A stretch of 58,929 bases of DNA from CAYVQF01 sp964454015 (GTDB lineage Bacteria > Myxococcota_A > Bradymonadia > UBA4248): assembly GCA_964454015.1 (NCBI GenBank), contig CAYVQF010000034.1, positions 1-58,929 on the forward strand. The letters run 5' to 3'. The notes beneath the pieces were generated by a model. It was not told the DNA's origin and ran no database searches. It worked only from the letters and a program-made list of their open reading frames with translations. How positions within the stretch are numbered: the stretch's first letter is position 1; every line of letters begins with the position of its first letter. A program made the translations under genes and the position numbers. This document shows positions 8,617 to 16,691 of this stretch, in pieces.

Positions 8617-11022
8617 ATGCAAGGGCTTTGGCGTTCTTCGTTGGTTTTCGGTGGGCTGGTGTGGTGCCTGGTGGCGGTGTCCTGTGAGGGCGCGGCGCCC
8701 GTCGCTCCCGGCGCTTCGGGCGGTGGGGTAGGGGTGACTGAAGGAGAGACGGCGCCCTTGGCGGCGCTGAGTGCGGACGAGAGGTGGGCGCTATCGGGGA
8801 GCGAGCGCCCTGGGGAGGTGGTTGCAGAGGACGAAGTCACGGTGGTGAATTTTTATGATGGGCGTCTGAGTCTGCATCTCTGGGAGGAGGGCTTGGGGAT
8901 TGATTTGGGCCACCCGATGGCGTTGAAATATGTGCAAGGGCTGTGGCGTGCGCCGTGGCTTGGGGCAGAGCGGGTGAGCGACGCGGAGGCCGAGGCGGCC
9001 AAGTTACCTTGGTTGGCGGGGCGTTGGCTGGTGTGGAATGAGGGGCAGAGCGCGTCGCTGCGCTTTCCTGTGCCCGAGGGGGTCCTCGGGGATGCGTCCT
9101 GGGTGTTGTTGGTGCGGCTGCGGCCCAAGGTCAACCGTCGGGTCGAGGTGCGCCTCAATGGTCATGGGGCGATCGCGACGGTGGAGCTGAGCCCGGCGTG
9201 GCAGACCGTGCGGGTGCCCGTGCCGCCGGGTGCGCTGGTGGAAGGTGGAGAGAACACGCTGACTTTTGTCTTTGCCGGTTCTTATTTTGAGGGGGCGCAT
9301 CGGGTGGCGGCGCGTTTCGATCAGGTGCGTCTGGTGCGGCGTGAGGCGGCGGAGGGGCTGGAGGAGGCGGCGGTTCTGCAGGACATTGGCTTGGAGGAGG
9401 CGCGGGTCTTGGGGAGCCGTCGGCGGGCGCTGGCGTTGGGCTCGCCGCTGCGGGTGGATGCCTATGTGGTGGTACCGCAGGGGGCGCGTTTCGTGGCGGA
9501 GGTGGCGCCGGGGCCCTGGTCGCAGCAAGCGCCACAGTTGCGCATCGAGGCGCGCTGTGATGATGGTCGTGAGGTGGTCATCTGGGCCGATGAGGTCGAG
9601 CCTGGGAGTGGGTGGCGGCGCGTCGAGGCTGATTTGAGTGCCCTTGGGGGTCAAGCCGTGCGTTTGACCTTTGCCGTGACGCCCGGTGCGCAGGGGGCAA
9701 CGGGTCGCCGCCCTGCGGTGTACTTGGGTGAGCCTCGTTTGGTGTTGTCACGGGGCGCGCTTGCGCCGGTGGCCGACGCGGAGCGGCCCACTGATGTCCT
9801 CGTGGTGGCCGTGGATGCTCTGCGCGCGGATCGTCTTTTGTTGCCACGTGAGCCGGCCGTGGCGCCGCACTTGGCGGCGGCGGCCGAGCGCGGTCTGGCC
9901 TTCACGGCGTTGGGGGCAGGCAGCGGCTCGGTGGTCCCCATGGTGTCCTTGTTGACCGGGACCCAGCCGGATCGGCATGGGGTGTTGGATACGGAGACCC
10001 ATGTGCGGACCTCCCTGGTGACCTTGGGTGAGGCGGCAGCGGAGGCTGGCTGGGCGACGCGCTTCTATTCGACCAACCCCTTCGTGGTGGCGCGGCGCGG
10101 TTTTACCCAAGGTTTTGCCCATTATCGCAACCTCACCGAGGAGGAGGGGGTGGCGGCGCGGACGGATGTGCTGGTGGATGAGGTGATCCGGGACTTGAGC
10201 GCGGCGGGGGCAGGGCATTCTTTGGTCGTGGTGCACCTCGCGGGGTTGCGCCTGCCACATCAGCCGACGGCGGAGTCGCTGGCGCGCTTTCATCCGGAGC
10301 CCTATACGGGCGCGCAAGATGCGGCGCTGTTGGCCAATCCCGTGACCCTGACACCGCCGCTGGCCTTGGGGGAGCTGCGCTACTTGCGGGCGCTCTATGA
10401 CGCGGAGCTGCACGACATCGATGGGCATTTGGGTCGCTTGTTGACGGCTTGGCAGGTGCACAAGCCCGGGGGGATGGTGGTGGTCTTGGGGACCCACGGC
10501 GAGGCGTTGGGGGAGAGCCCGGCCTTTGGCTATGGCGGTGCTTTGGAGGCCGAGGTGCTGCGGCTGCCGGTGATCATGGGCTGTGAGCGCTGTGATTGGC
10601 CGCGTGGGCAGTGGCCCGGGCTGGTGGAGCTCATCGACGTGCACCAGACCATTGTCGACGCGGTAGGGTGGCCCCATGACGAGAGCTATCAGGGCCGCTC
10701 GCTCTTGGATTTGGTGCGTCAGGGGTTGTGGCGCGAGACCTTTGTCGCCTGTGCCCAGCGCAGTACGCCGCAGCGCGCCTTGGCCGTTGGGGATTACCAC
10801 TACACCTTGCGGGGCGGTGACAACGATGCTCTGCAACATCTCATCGAAGAGAGTCTAGGTGGGCCGGACCTGCGGGCGCAGCTTCCCATTGCGCACCGCG
10901 CCATGCGGGATGCGCTGGTGCCGTGCGCGCGCTGGGGCGAGCGTTGGGACAAGAAGGTGTGGGGCGACTACGGTGCGCCCAAGGAGGCGTTCATGGAGAC
11001 CGTGGCGGCGCACGGGTGGTGA
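8617..11022 (+). CDS. Sulfatase-like lipoprotein (alkaline phosphatase superfamily), metal site incomplete
   Basis: An 801-residue protein. The ATG at 8617 gives a lipoprotein signal ending VAVSC (Cys about residue 25); GAGG lies upstream. Residues about 60-250 look like a beta-sandwich, carbohydrate-binding-like region. From about 390 on comes a sulfatase/alkaline-phosphatase-type fold: VDALRADR (Asp400, Asp405), a nucleophile loop ending VSLLTG, and HLAGLRLPHQP. Two key features deviate. The nucleophile loop lacks CxPxR and has Ser438 aligned with the Thr/Ser/Cys position. The normally invariant DHGE metal motif reads THGE (626-629). So it may be catalytically altered or a binding protein. 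It is exported and lipid-anchored; its substrate is unknown. Confidence 0.8.
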   Translation: MQGLWRSSLVFGGLVWCLVAVSCEGAAPVAPGASGGGVGVTEGETAPLAALSADERWALSGSERPGEVVAEDEVTVVNFYDGRLSLHLWEEGLGIDLGHPMALKYVQGLWRAPWLGAERVSDAEAEAAKLPWLAGRWLVWNEGQSASLRFPVPEGVLGDASWVLLVRLRPKVNRRVEVRLNGHGAIATVELSPAWQTVRVPVPPGALVEGGENTLTFVFAGSYFEGAHRVAARFDQVRLVRREAAEGLEEAAVLQDIGLEEARVLGSRRRALALGSPLRVDAYVVVPQGARFVAEVAPGPWSQQAPQLRIEARCDDGREVVIWADEVEPGSGWRRVEADLSALGGQAVRLTFAVTPGAQGATGRRPAVYLGEPRLVLSRGALAPVADAERPTDVLVVAVDALRADRLLLPREPAVAPHLAAAAERGLAFTALGAGSGSVVPMVSLLTGTQPDRHGVLDTETHVRTSLVTLGEAAAEAGWATRFYSTNPFVVARRGFTQGFAHYRNLTEEEGVAARTDVLVDEVIRDLSAAGAGHSLVVVHLAGLRLPHQPTAESLARFHPEPYTGAQDAALLANPVTLTPPLALGELRYLRALYDAELHDIDGHLGRLLTAWQVHKPGGMVVVLGTHGEALGESPAFGYGGALEAEVLRLPVIMGCERCDWPRGQWPGLVELIDVHQTIVDAVGWPHDESYQGRSLLDLVRQGLWRETFVACAQRSTPQRALAVGDYHYTLRGGDNDALQHLIEESLGGPDLRAQLPIAHRAMRDALVPCARWGERWDKKVWGDYGAPKEAFMETVAAHGW

Positions 11023-11199
11023 GTGGTCGTCGTGGCGCAGCCCAATCGAGGTCAGATGCCTTGGGGGGGGCTGGAGGCCGCCGCCTTCGGCGGGTGATCC
11101 CAGCAGGGAAGCTGCAGGGGGCATTGACTCGGTCGGCGCTAGCGGCCACATTGACGTGCGGGCTCCACTGATGGGCGCAGTGAAGAGGAGGAAGGGGCG

Positions 11200-11946
11200 A
11201 TGAAGGGCGTCTCTGGAAAGGAAGTGAACACCAAGTCGGCGGCGACGGCGCTGGGGGCTGCTGCTGGCGTGACCTTGGTGCTGTTTTTCATTCCCTACGG
11301 GGATAAGGTGATTTTGCCCCTGACCTTGTTGTCGACCTACGTGCACGAGATGGGGCACGGTTTGGCGGCGATCTTGGTTGGCGGTCGATTCGTCAAGCTC
11401 GAGATGTGGGCCAACGGCAGCGGCGTGGCTTGGCACGCGGGGGATTATGGGGCGCTGGCGCGGGCCTGGGTGGCTGCGGGCGGGTTGTTGGGGCCGGCTT
11501 TTTTTGGGGCCTTGCTCTTCGCGCTGGGGCGTCATCGGTCGTGGGCCAAGCCCGTGCTCTATGTCTGCGGTGGTTTGGCTCTGTTGTCAGTTTTGCTATT
11601 CGTGCGCAATGCCTTCGGGGTGGTCTACGTGCTGTTGCTCGGTGCGGCTTTGCTGGCGCTGGCGCATTTTGCCTCGGAGGCGTGGGCGCAGTTGGTGGTG
11701 GTTTTTTTAGGGATCCAGCTCAGCTTGTCCGTGTTTTCGCGCGGTAATTACTTGTTCATGGCGTACGCCGAGACCACCCAGGGGCGGATGCCCTCGGACG
11801 TGGCGCACATTTCGGAGGCGCTCTTTTTGCCGTATTGGTTTTGGGGCGGGATAGTAGGGCTGATTTCGGTGGGGATTTTGGCGGCGGGGATGTGGTTTTT
11901 CTTTCGCGGATCGCTTCCGGTGAAGGGGAAGAAGGCCGCCTCCTGA
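11200..11946 (+). CDS. M50-like membrane metallopeptidase
   Basis: A 248-residue polytopic membrane protein with about six hydrophobic segments. The zinc motif HEMGH (HExxH) lies at about residues 50-54 in TYVHEMGHGLAAILVGG, typical of M50/M50B site-2-protease-like proteins, which cleave substrates within or near the membrane. The start ATG is preceded by AGGAGG. The next gene, a permease, starts 12 nt after its stop, so they are probably co-transcribed. The usual third zinc ligand motif (NxxPxxxLDG) of classical S2P is not visible; this fits the M50B-like subgroup. Substrate unknown. Confidence 0.78.
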   Translation: MKGVSGKEVNTKSAATALGAAAGVTLVLFFIPYGDKVILPLTLLSTYVHEMGHGLAAILVGGRFVKLEMWANGSGVAWHAGDYGALARAWVAAGGLLGPAFFGALLFALGRHRSWAKPVLYVCGGLALLSVLLFVRNAFGVVYVLLLGAALLALAHFASEAWAQLVVVFLGIQLSLSVFSRGNYLFMAYAETTQGRMPSDVAHISEALFLPYWFWGGIVGLISVGILAAGMWFFFRGSLPVKGKKAAS

Positions 11947-11958
11947 GTGGGAGAAGGG

Positions 11959-13506
11959 ATGAGCCAAGGTTCGGAGAACAAAGGGGGCTCTCTGTTGCCG
12001 GAGCGTTGGCAGGAGTTGCGCCAGCGGCTGACCGTCCCGGTCTTGGCCTTTGTCTTCTTTTTTGGTGTGCTTTACATCTTCCGGGCCGTGATGCTGCCGT
12101 TCATTCTAGCGGTGGTCATCGTGTACTTGATGGAGCCCATGGTCCGGGGGATGACGGGGGTGCGTTTGCTGCGGCGTCGGATCCCGCGCTGGGGCGCCGT
12201 GGTTGCGGTTTACATCACGTTTTTCACGGCGGTGACCTTGTTCTCCGTGGCCTTCGTGCCAGCGTTGACCATGGAGATCACCAAGGCTGCCGAGGAGCTT
12301 CCGCGCTATTTCAATGAGGTGCGTGAGCGGCACCTGCCGCGTTGGAGCGAGCGGATCGAGGCGGTGCTCGGCTATTTCGGTGATACGCCCGATGAAGATG
12401 TCGAGGCGGTGATCGTGCAGGCGCGGGCGGTGGTGGGTGAGGCTTTTGCCGAAGCCGACCGGGCCCAAGACATCGATGTCTTGGCTGCGGTCGACACCTC
12501 TGGCGGGCAGCCGCTGTTGTTGATTGGCAGCGAGCGCTCGCTGGCGACGCAGATACGTCCCGATGGCGGCAGCGGTGCTGGCGGCTGGGATGCGAGTCGC
12601 GTGGCCTTCACCCTGGTGCGCGACCCAGTCAGCGGGGGCATGGCGGTGCTCATGGGCGAGAACGAGCTGCGGGTCCAGCCTGCAGACGATGGTTCGTACG
12701 CCTTGCGTTTCGTGGCCCCGGGGACGCCAGAGTCAAGCCGGACGCGCTTTTCTTTGGAGCGCGAGATCGTGCGCGGTCTGTCGACGGCCGTGGAGAGCGG
12801 GAGCGCCTATGCAGGTGATCTCTTGGGGCTGATCCAGTCGTTGTTGGAGTTTGTGATTGGCGCCTTCGTGATGCTCATTTTGACCTTTATGGTGGCGGCG
12901 TTCATTTCCATCGATTTGCCGCGGATCATGGGCTTCGTGCGCTCCCTCATCCCCCAGCTCTACTCCAGCGCTTATGAGGAGTTGTTGCAACGGCTCAATC
13001 GCGGCCTGTCCGGGGTCATTCGCGGGCAGTTGGTGATTTGCTCGATCAATGGTGTGGCTACAGGCGTGGGCCTGTGGGTGCTGGACGTGGATTTCGCTCT
13101 GATGTTGGGGATTATCGCGGGTGTGCTGAGCCTCATCCCGATCTTCGGCACCATCATCAGCACGATTCCAGCGGTGCTGATGGGCTTGGTACAGGGCTTT
13201 TCAACGGCGTTGTTGGTTCTGGTGTGGATTCTCTTCGTTCACTTCATCGATGCGAACTTCTTGACCCCCAAGATCGTGGGGTCAAGCTCGCAGCTTCATC
13301 CGGTGGTGATCATTTTTGCTTTGGTCGCGGCGGAGAGCGGCTACGGGATTTTTGGGGCGCTTCTGGCCGTTCCCGTAGCTTCGATCATCCAGACGCTCTT
13401 TTTGTTCTTACTCTCCCGCGCCAGGCGCGGTGAAACGGGCGAGGCGCCTTCGCCGGCGACGATGCTGGCGGTGGAGGGACCCGAGCCGCCCCCAGGCAGC
13501 GCTTGA
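11959..13506 (+). CDS. AI-2E/PerM family permease with a large extra soluble insertion
   Basis: A 515-residue membrane protein. The ATG at 11959 is preceded by GGGAGAAGGG. Two to three transmembrane segments lie within residues 20-100, and the C-terminal half (about 285-490) carries the conserved AI-2E family core: LSGVIRGQLVICSINGV, GVLSLIPIFGTIISTIPAVL and FIDANFLTPKIVG. Family members are usually near 350 residues. Here about 150 extra residues (roughly 110-270), with GGQPLLLIGSERS, FTLVRDPVSGGMAVLMGENE and RFSLEREIV, sit between membrane blocks as a beta-rich soluble domain. Known members export AI-2 or act as Na+/H+ antiporters; the function here cannot be decided from sequence. Confidence 0.85.
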   Translation: MSQGSENKGGSLLPERWQELRQRLTVPVLAFVFFFGVLYIFRAVMLPFILAVVIVYLMEPMVRGMTGVRLLRRRIPRWGAVVAVYITFFTAVTLFSVAFVPALTMEITKAAEELPRYFNEVRERHLPRWSERIEAVLGYFGDTPDEDVEAVIVQARAVVGEAFAEADRAQDIDVLAAVDTSGGQPLLLIGSERSLATQIRPDGGSGAGGWDASRVAFTLVRDPVSGGMAVLMGENELRVQPADDGSYALRFVAPGTPESSRTRFSLEREIVRGLSTAVESGSAYAGDLLGLIQSLLEFVIGAFVMLILTFMVAAFISIDLPRIMGFVRSLIPQLYSSAYEELLQRLNRGLSGVIRGQLVICSINGVATGVGLWVLDVDFALMLGIIAGVLSLIPIFGTIISTIPAVLMGLVQGFSTALLVLVWILFVHFIDANFLTPKIVGSSSQLHPVVIIFALVAAESGYGIFGALLAVPVASIIQTLFLFLLSRARRGETGEAPSPATMLAVEGPEPPPGSA

Positions 13507-13631
13507 TGGGGGTGGTTGGGCGGGCGCGTGTGAGGGCAGACGGGATAGGCCATTGTTGGCCCTCGGCGCGGCCCATGGGGTCGGGTGTTGTCGGGAATCG
13601 CCCCCTGAATCCATTTCGTTGTGGATTGCGC

Positions 13632-13659
13632 TTGTCGAGAGCCCAGTGTTGTGTATATA
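13632..13659 (+). promoter_or_regulatory. Candidate promoter TTGTCG-N16-TATATA
   Basis: TTGTCG (13632-13637) and TATATA (13654-13659) are 16 nt apart in the 241-nt gap before the GTG at 13748. The expected leader is about 80 nt. Confidence 0.45.
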
Positions 13660-13747
13660 GCGTCACCAAGAAGACGAAGCTGCAGCGGGAGGCTGTTGGC
13701 GGGGAGCTCGAAGGGAAGTCTATGGCCACAGGACGAGGAGGTGTCAG

Positions 13748-14263
13748 GTGAGCACGGGTATCGACGATGCAACCCTGGATGCGAGCGATCTCGATGACGA
13801 GTTGCTGATGGATGATTTCGACAGTGACGATGAGGTGCTGCCCGACGACTTGGGCGATGTGGACTACATGGAGGCGTGGTGTCCTTCCTGTGCTGCCAAG
13901 AGGCCACATGCGCTGATCGAGGACGATGAACAACAGATCATCATGTGTGCCGAGTGCCATGATGAGCATCCGCGGGAAGCGGTGCAGAAGCCACGTCCCA
14001 AGGCCCAGGCCGCGGTGTCGCGGGCCATGGTGAGTCCTGAGGATTTGGCGAGCGCGGCGAGCACAGAGGCGGCTTGGAAGCGGCTGACGAACGCCAACAG
14101 CAATGGAACGTCGGTGGACTACCACGTCAAGTGCCAGCTCCGGGTCGCGGATCTGGTGAATCATCCCTCCTTTGGCCTAGGGGTGGTTTATGCGATGCAA
14201 GCGCCCAATAAGGCAGAAGTCCTCTTTCAGGACAAGGCGCGCCGATTGGTATGCAACCGCTAA
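13748..14263 (+). CDS. Zinc-ribbon protein with acidic N-terminus and C-terminal Tudor/KOW-like motif
   Basis: A 171-residue protein. It starts at GTG 13748, supported by AGGAGGTG 9-16 nt upstream. Residues 1-40 are very acidic (DDELLMDDFDSDDE). Residues 45-75 hold a CPSC-x27-CAEC zinc ribbon. A basic linker is followed by a C-terminal motif, DLVNHPSFGLGVV, ending in EVLFQDKARRLV. This HPxFGxGxV pattern resembles the C-terminal RNA-polymerase-binding Tudor-like module of UvrD/PcrA and KOW/CarD-type folds. The same pattern ends the gene at 18256. A role in transcription or nucleic-acid contact is inferred. The 3' end overlaps the convergent hydrolase gene by 4 nt. Confidence 0.75.
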   Translation: MSTGIDDATLDASDLDDELLMDDFDSDDEVLPDDLGDVDYMEAWCPSCAAKRPHALIEDDEQQIIMCAECHDEHPREAVQKPRPKAQAAVSRAMVSPEDLASAASTEAAWKRLTNANSNGTSVDYHVKCQLRVADLVNHPSFGLGVVYAMQAPNKAEVLFQDKARRLVCNR

Positions 14264-15183
14264 GTCTGCGCGTTTGCTGCGTCGTGCCTTGGGCTTGGCC
14301 CTGATGCGTTGGTGGCGTCAAGGGTCAGGTTGAGAAAAGCGCGGATCTCGGCAGAGATCTCTGCGGCGAAGGTGAAGAGCAAGGTGTGTGACGCGTTGGG
14401 GATGACGTGGAGGCTCGCCTGGGGGATGGCGTCGGCCAGGGCTTGCATGATTGGCAACGGCGCCATGTGGTCATGGGTGCCGGCGATAACCCGCACAGGT
14501 ACGTCGACACGGGGCAGGATTTCTGTGGCGTCAAAGGCGCTCATGGCGTGCATCATGGTGAGGTAGGGCTGGGGCTGGATAGTGGAGAGGCGGGCCAAGT
14601 AGCCTCGACAGTGGTCACGGGGCACGTTGGCTTCGATGAAGCCGAGACGTTGGCCGATGGTCACTGCGAAGGGGCTGCGGAGGCCGTGGCGCAGCACGCG
14701 TCGGCTCAGGCGCGGGATGCGCCGTCCCACGGCCAACGTGGCGAGGATGAGGGGTCGCAGGGCGCCGCGCCACATGGCCTGGAAGGGATCGGCGTAGGTG
14801 CCGGAGATGAGGACCATGGCGCGATGGCGCCCTGGGTTGAGCCGGTAGTGGGCGAGGGTGACCATGACGCCCAAGCTGAAGGCGCAAAAGACCGCTGTCT
14901 CTATTTGGAGTTGAGCCAGGATGTGCTCGAGGTCCAAGGCGAGATCTTCGACGCGGTAGGCCTGGGGGTCGCTGGCGGGTTCAGAGATGTAGTGGCCGCG
15001 ATAGAACCACTCGATGACCCAAAAGTCCGTGCAGAGGGCGTCGACGAGGTGCGCCCAAAATGCCTCGGTGCAGCCAATGCCGTTGGACAGGACCACGGCG
15101 GGCTTGTGCGCGTGGCCATGGGTGCGGACGGCGATGCTGCGCCCGTCGGCGCGGCCGACATGGAACCAGTGGGAGGTGTTCAT
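14260..15183 (-). CDS. Alpha/beta-hydrolase fold protein
   Basis: A 307-residue soluble protein with the order of motifs of an alpha/beta hydrolase. These are the strand-turn PAVVLSNGIGC (oxyanion region), the nucleophile elbow CAFSLGVM (Ala replaces the first Gly of GxSxG), an acid in VIAGTHDHMAP, and the catalytic His in IPNASHTLLF near the C-terminus. It probably hydrolyses a small ester, lactone or related substrate in the cytoplasm; substrate unknown. The start MNTSHWFHV at 15183 lies 24 nt downstream of the secreted-protein gene ending at 15208, so the two may share a leftward transcript. It converges on the zinc-ribbon gene. Confidence 0.85.
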   Translation of the reverse strand: MNTSHWFHVGRADGRSIAVRTHGHAHKPAVVLSNGIGCTEAFWAHLVDALCTDFWVIEWFYRGHYISEPASDPQAYRVEDLALDLEHILAQLQIETAVFCAFSLGVMVTLAHYRLNPGRHRAMVLISGTYADPFQAMWRGALRPLILATLAVGRRIPRLSRRVLRHGLRSPFAVTIGQRLGFIEANVPRDHCRGYLARLSTIQPQPYLTMMHAMSAFDATEILPRVDVPVRVIAGTHDHMAPLPIMQALADAIPQASLHVIPNASHTLLFTFAAEISAEIRAFLNLTLDATNASGPSPRHDAANAQT

Positions 15184-15207
15184 GGGCTTGTCAACGTAGC
15201 GAGAGGG

Positions 15208-15930
15208 TCACTGAGCCACGAAGGTCGCCGTGGCCGGGTCGAAGTAAAAGTTGCGCTGGCTCTGGTGGCGCGGCAGGCCGCACTGGGGGTCAACGCGGCA
15301 GGCTGCGGCCCAACAGTCTCGGAGAAGGCGCAGTGTCCAGGGTTGGTCTTGGTGTGGGCGGACAAAGCTGAGGGTGGCATTGCAGGTGGTCTGGGCGCCT
15401 GCACCGTCGGCCAGGGTGGGCTCTTCCCATAAGAGTTGGAGGTCATTGGCGCGGAGGATGGCATGGTAGGATTCACAAGGGGGCCCCAGCGCCGGTTCTG
15501 GTTTGGCGCAGAGGGTCCAGGAGAGGAGTATGGCTTGGGTGCCGTCGATGACGAGGGTGGTGACGGCCCCGATGGAGAAATCCTGGCCGCGCTGGGTGTA
15601 GGTGGGTGCGTTGAAGAGACGTCGCTCACTTTTCTTGACCACCTTGCCGGCTTCGTCCAAGTCGACGAGCAAAGCCAGGCCGTGACAGCCTGGGGCGTGG
15701 CTCTCGCAGCGAGTTCCCCAGAGGAAGTGGCGACCCTGGCCGAGATGCACCGCCTCATGGAGCATGGCCAGGTCCGCGTTCTGCTCGTAGAGTTCGAGCA
15801 AGTTTGCCCACGGGATGTCGTGGGGCCAAGCAGGTGGGCTAGCGTCGAGCCCAGCGAGATGAATCTCTTGGGCGTGGGTGGACCAGGAAAAAAAGCAAAT
15901 GAAGAAAAGACATAGCCCGGTGCGCCACAT
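15208..15930 (-). CDS. Secreted hypothetical protein with signal peptide and paired cysteines
   Basis: A 240-residue protein. The start MWRTGLCLFFICFFSW is chosen because it begins a clean signal peptide with a likely cut after THA (about residue 21); GGAG lies just upstream. A much longer open frame upstream has no signal and is out of step with the RBS. The mature part has about eight Cys, probably forming disulfides, and ends in NFYFDPATATFVAQ. I recognise no family. Predicted location is periplasmic or secreted. It lies upstream of the alpha/beta hydrolase in a leftward pair and diverges from the DksA-like gene at 16047. Confidence 0.7.
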   Translation of the reverse strand: MWRTGLCLFFICFFSWSTHAQEIHLAGLDASPPAWPHDIPWANLLELYEQNADLAMLHEAVHLGQGRHFLWGTRCESHAPGCHGLALLVDLDEAGKVVKKSERRLFNAPTYTQRGQDFSIGAVTTLVIDGTQAILLSWTLCAKPEPALGPPCESYHAILRANDLQLLWEEPTLADGAGAQTTCNATLSFVRPHQDQPWTLRLLRDCWAAACRVDPQCGLPRHQSQRNFYFDPATATFVAQ

Positions 15931-16046
15931 AGGGATCTCCGCGGTAGGAGGACGATGGGAGCCAGTCCAGCATAGCGTTGGGGTGCTTTGGGCGCTAGCA
16001 GGTGGAGGTTGTTGGGGGTGCGATTTGGGGGGACTTTGGAGGGACG

Positions 16047-16373
16047 ATGCGTTTCGATGAAGAAATCCGGGCGCGGTTGAGGGCGGAGCTGCTCCGCCGG
16101 GGTCAGTTGGTGGCGACGCAGTTGGCGGCGTTGATGGCGGGAAAGTCGCCCGACTTGTCGGCTTTTCCCGGGTTGTTGGCGGGTTCGCCTCGGCAGCGTT
16201 TGGAGGACAGGCTTCGGGCCTATCTGCAATTGCTGAATGCGCAGCGGGTGAAGCTGGAGAGTGGCGATGCCAGCTATGGCTGTTGTGAGCAGTGTGGCGT
16301 GGCGTTGCCGTTGGTGGTCTTGGAGGAGATGCCTTGGGCGCAGCAGTGCCAGAGCTGTGCGAGTGCGTCTTGA
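16047..16373 (+). CDS. DksA/TraR-type C4 zinc-finger protein
   Basis: A 108-residue protein. ATG 16047 is preceded by GGAGGG; longer in-frame starts are not supported. An N-terminal helical part (MRFDEEIRARLRAELLRRG to about residue 75) is followed by a C4 zinc finger, CCEQCGVALP, then WAQQCQSC, matching the DksA/TraR signature YGxCxxCGxxIxxxRLxAxPxxxxCxxC. The acidic DxxDxA coiled-coil tip of true DksA is not evident, so it is a relative and not necessarily an RNA-polymerase ppGpp cofactor. The next gene begins 14 nt after its stop and is probably in the same operon. Confidence 0.83.
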   Translation: MRFDEEIRARLRAELLRRGQLVATQLAALMAGKSPDLSAFPGLLAGSPRQRLEDRLRAYLQLLNAQRVKLESGDASYGCCEQCGVALPLVVLEEMPWAQQCQSCASAS

Positions 16374-16387
16374 TGGAGGAGGTGGTG

Positions 16388-16684
16388 ATGGGTGAGCGAG
16401 AGGGAGCGCAACCGAAGCGCTTGCAGGTGCAGATCGACGATGTCAAGGCCCAGGGCGTTTATGCCAACTTGACCATGATCAGCCAGACGGAGAACGAATT
16501 CGTATTGGATTTCGTTTTTTTGCAGCCTGGGAACGCGGGTGCGAAGGTGCAGAGCCGGGTGGTCATGGCACCGCGGCAGGCCAAGCGCCTGGTGCACGCG
16601 TTGGGGGAGGCGATAGGGCACCACGAGAAGCTCTTCGGCGAGCTGTCGTTGAGCTCAGCCCCTGGGGACAAGCGCGTGCATTGA
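16388..16684 (+). CDS. DUF3467 family protein
   Basis: A 98-residue protein. ATG 16388 follows GGAGGAGGT (16376-16384). An ATG at 16373, overlapping the previous stop, is an alternative that would add five residues. The sequence (RLQVQIDDVKAQGVYANL, then EFVLDFVFLQPG, then RVVMAPRQAKRLVHALGEAI) fits DUF3467, small beta-rich proteins often encoded near regulators; molecular function unknown. It is downstream of the DksA-like gene and ends 7 nt from the convergent lipoprotein gene. Confidence 0.8.
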   Translation: MGEREGAQPKRLQVQIDDVKAQGVYANLTMISQTENEFVLDFVFLQPGNAGAKVQSRVVMAPRQAKRLVHALGEAIGHHEKLFGELSLSSAPGDKRVH

Positions 16685-16691
16685 GGCGAGA

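Noticed and set aside
9748..10839. 363-residue minus-strand frame inside the sulfatase-like gene
   Set aside because: Antisense shadow; composition is rich in Arg, Gln, His and Pro, and no RBS or family was seen.
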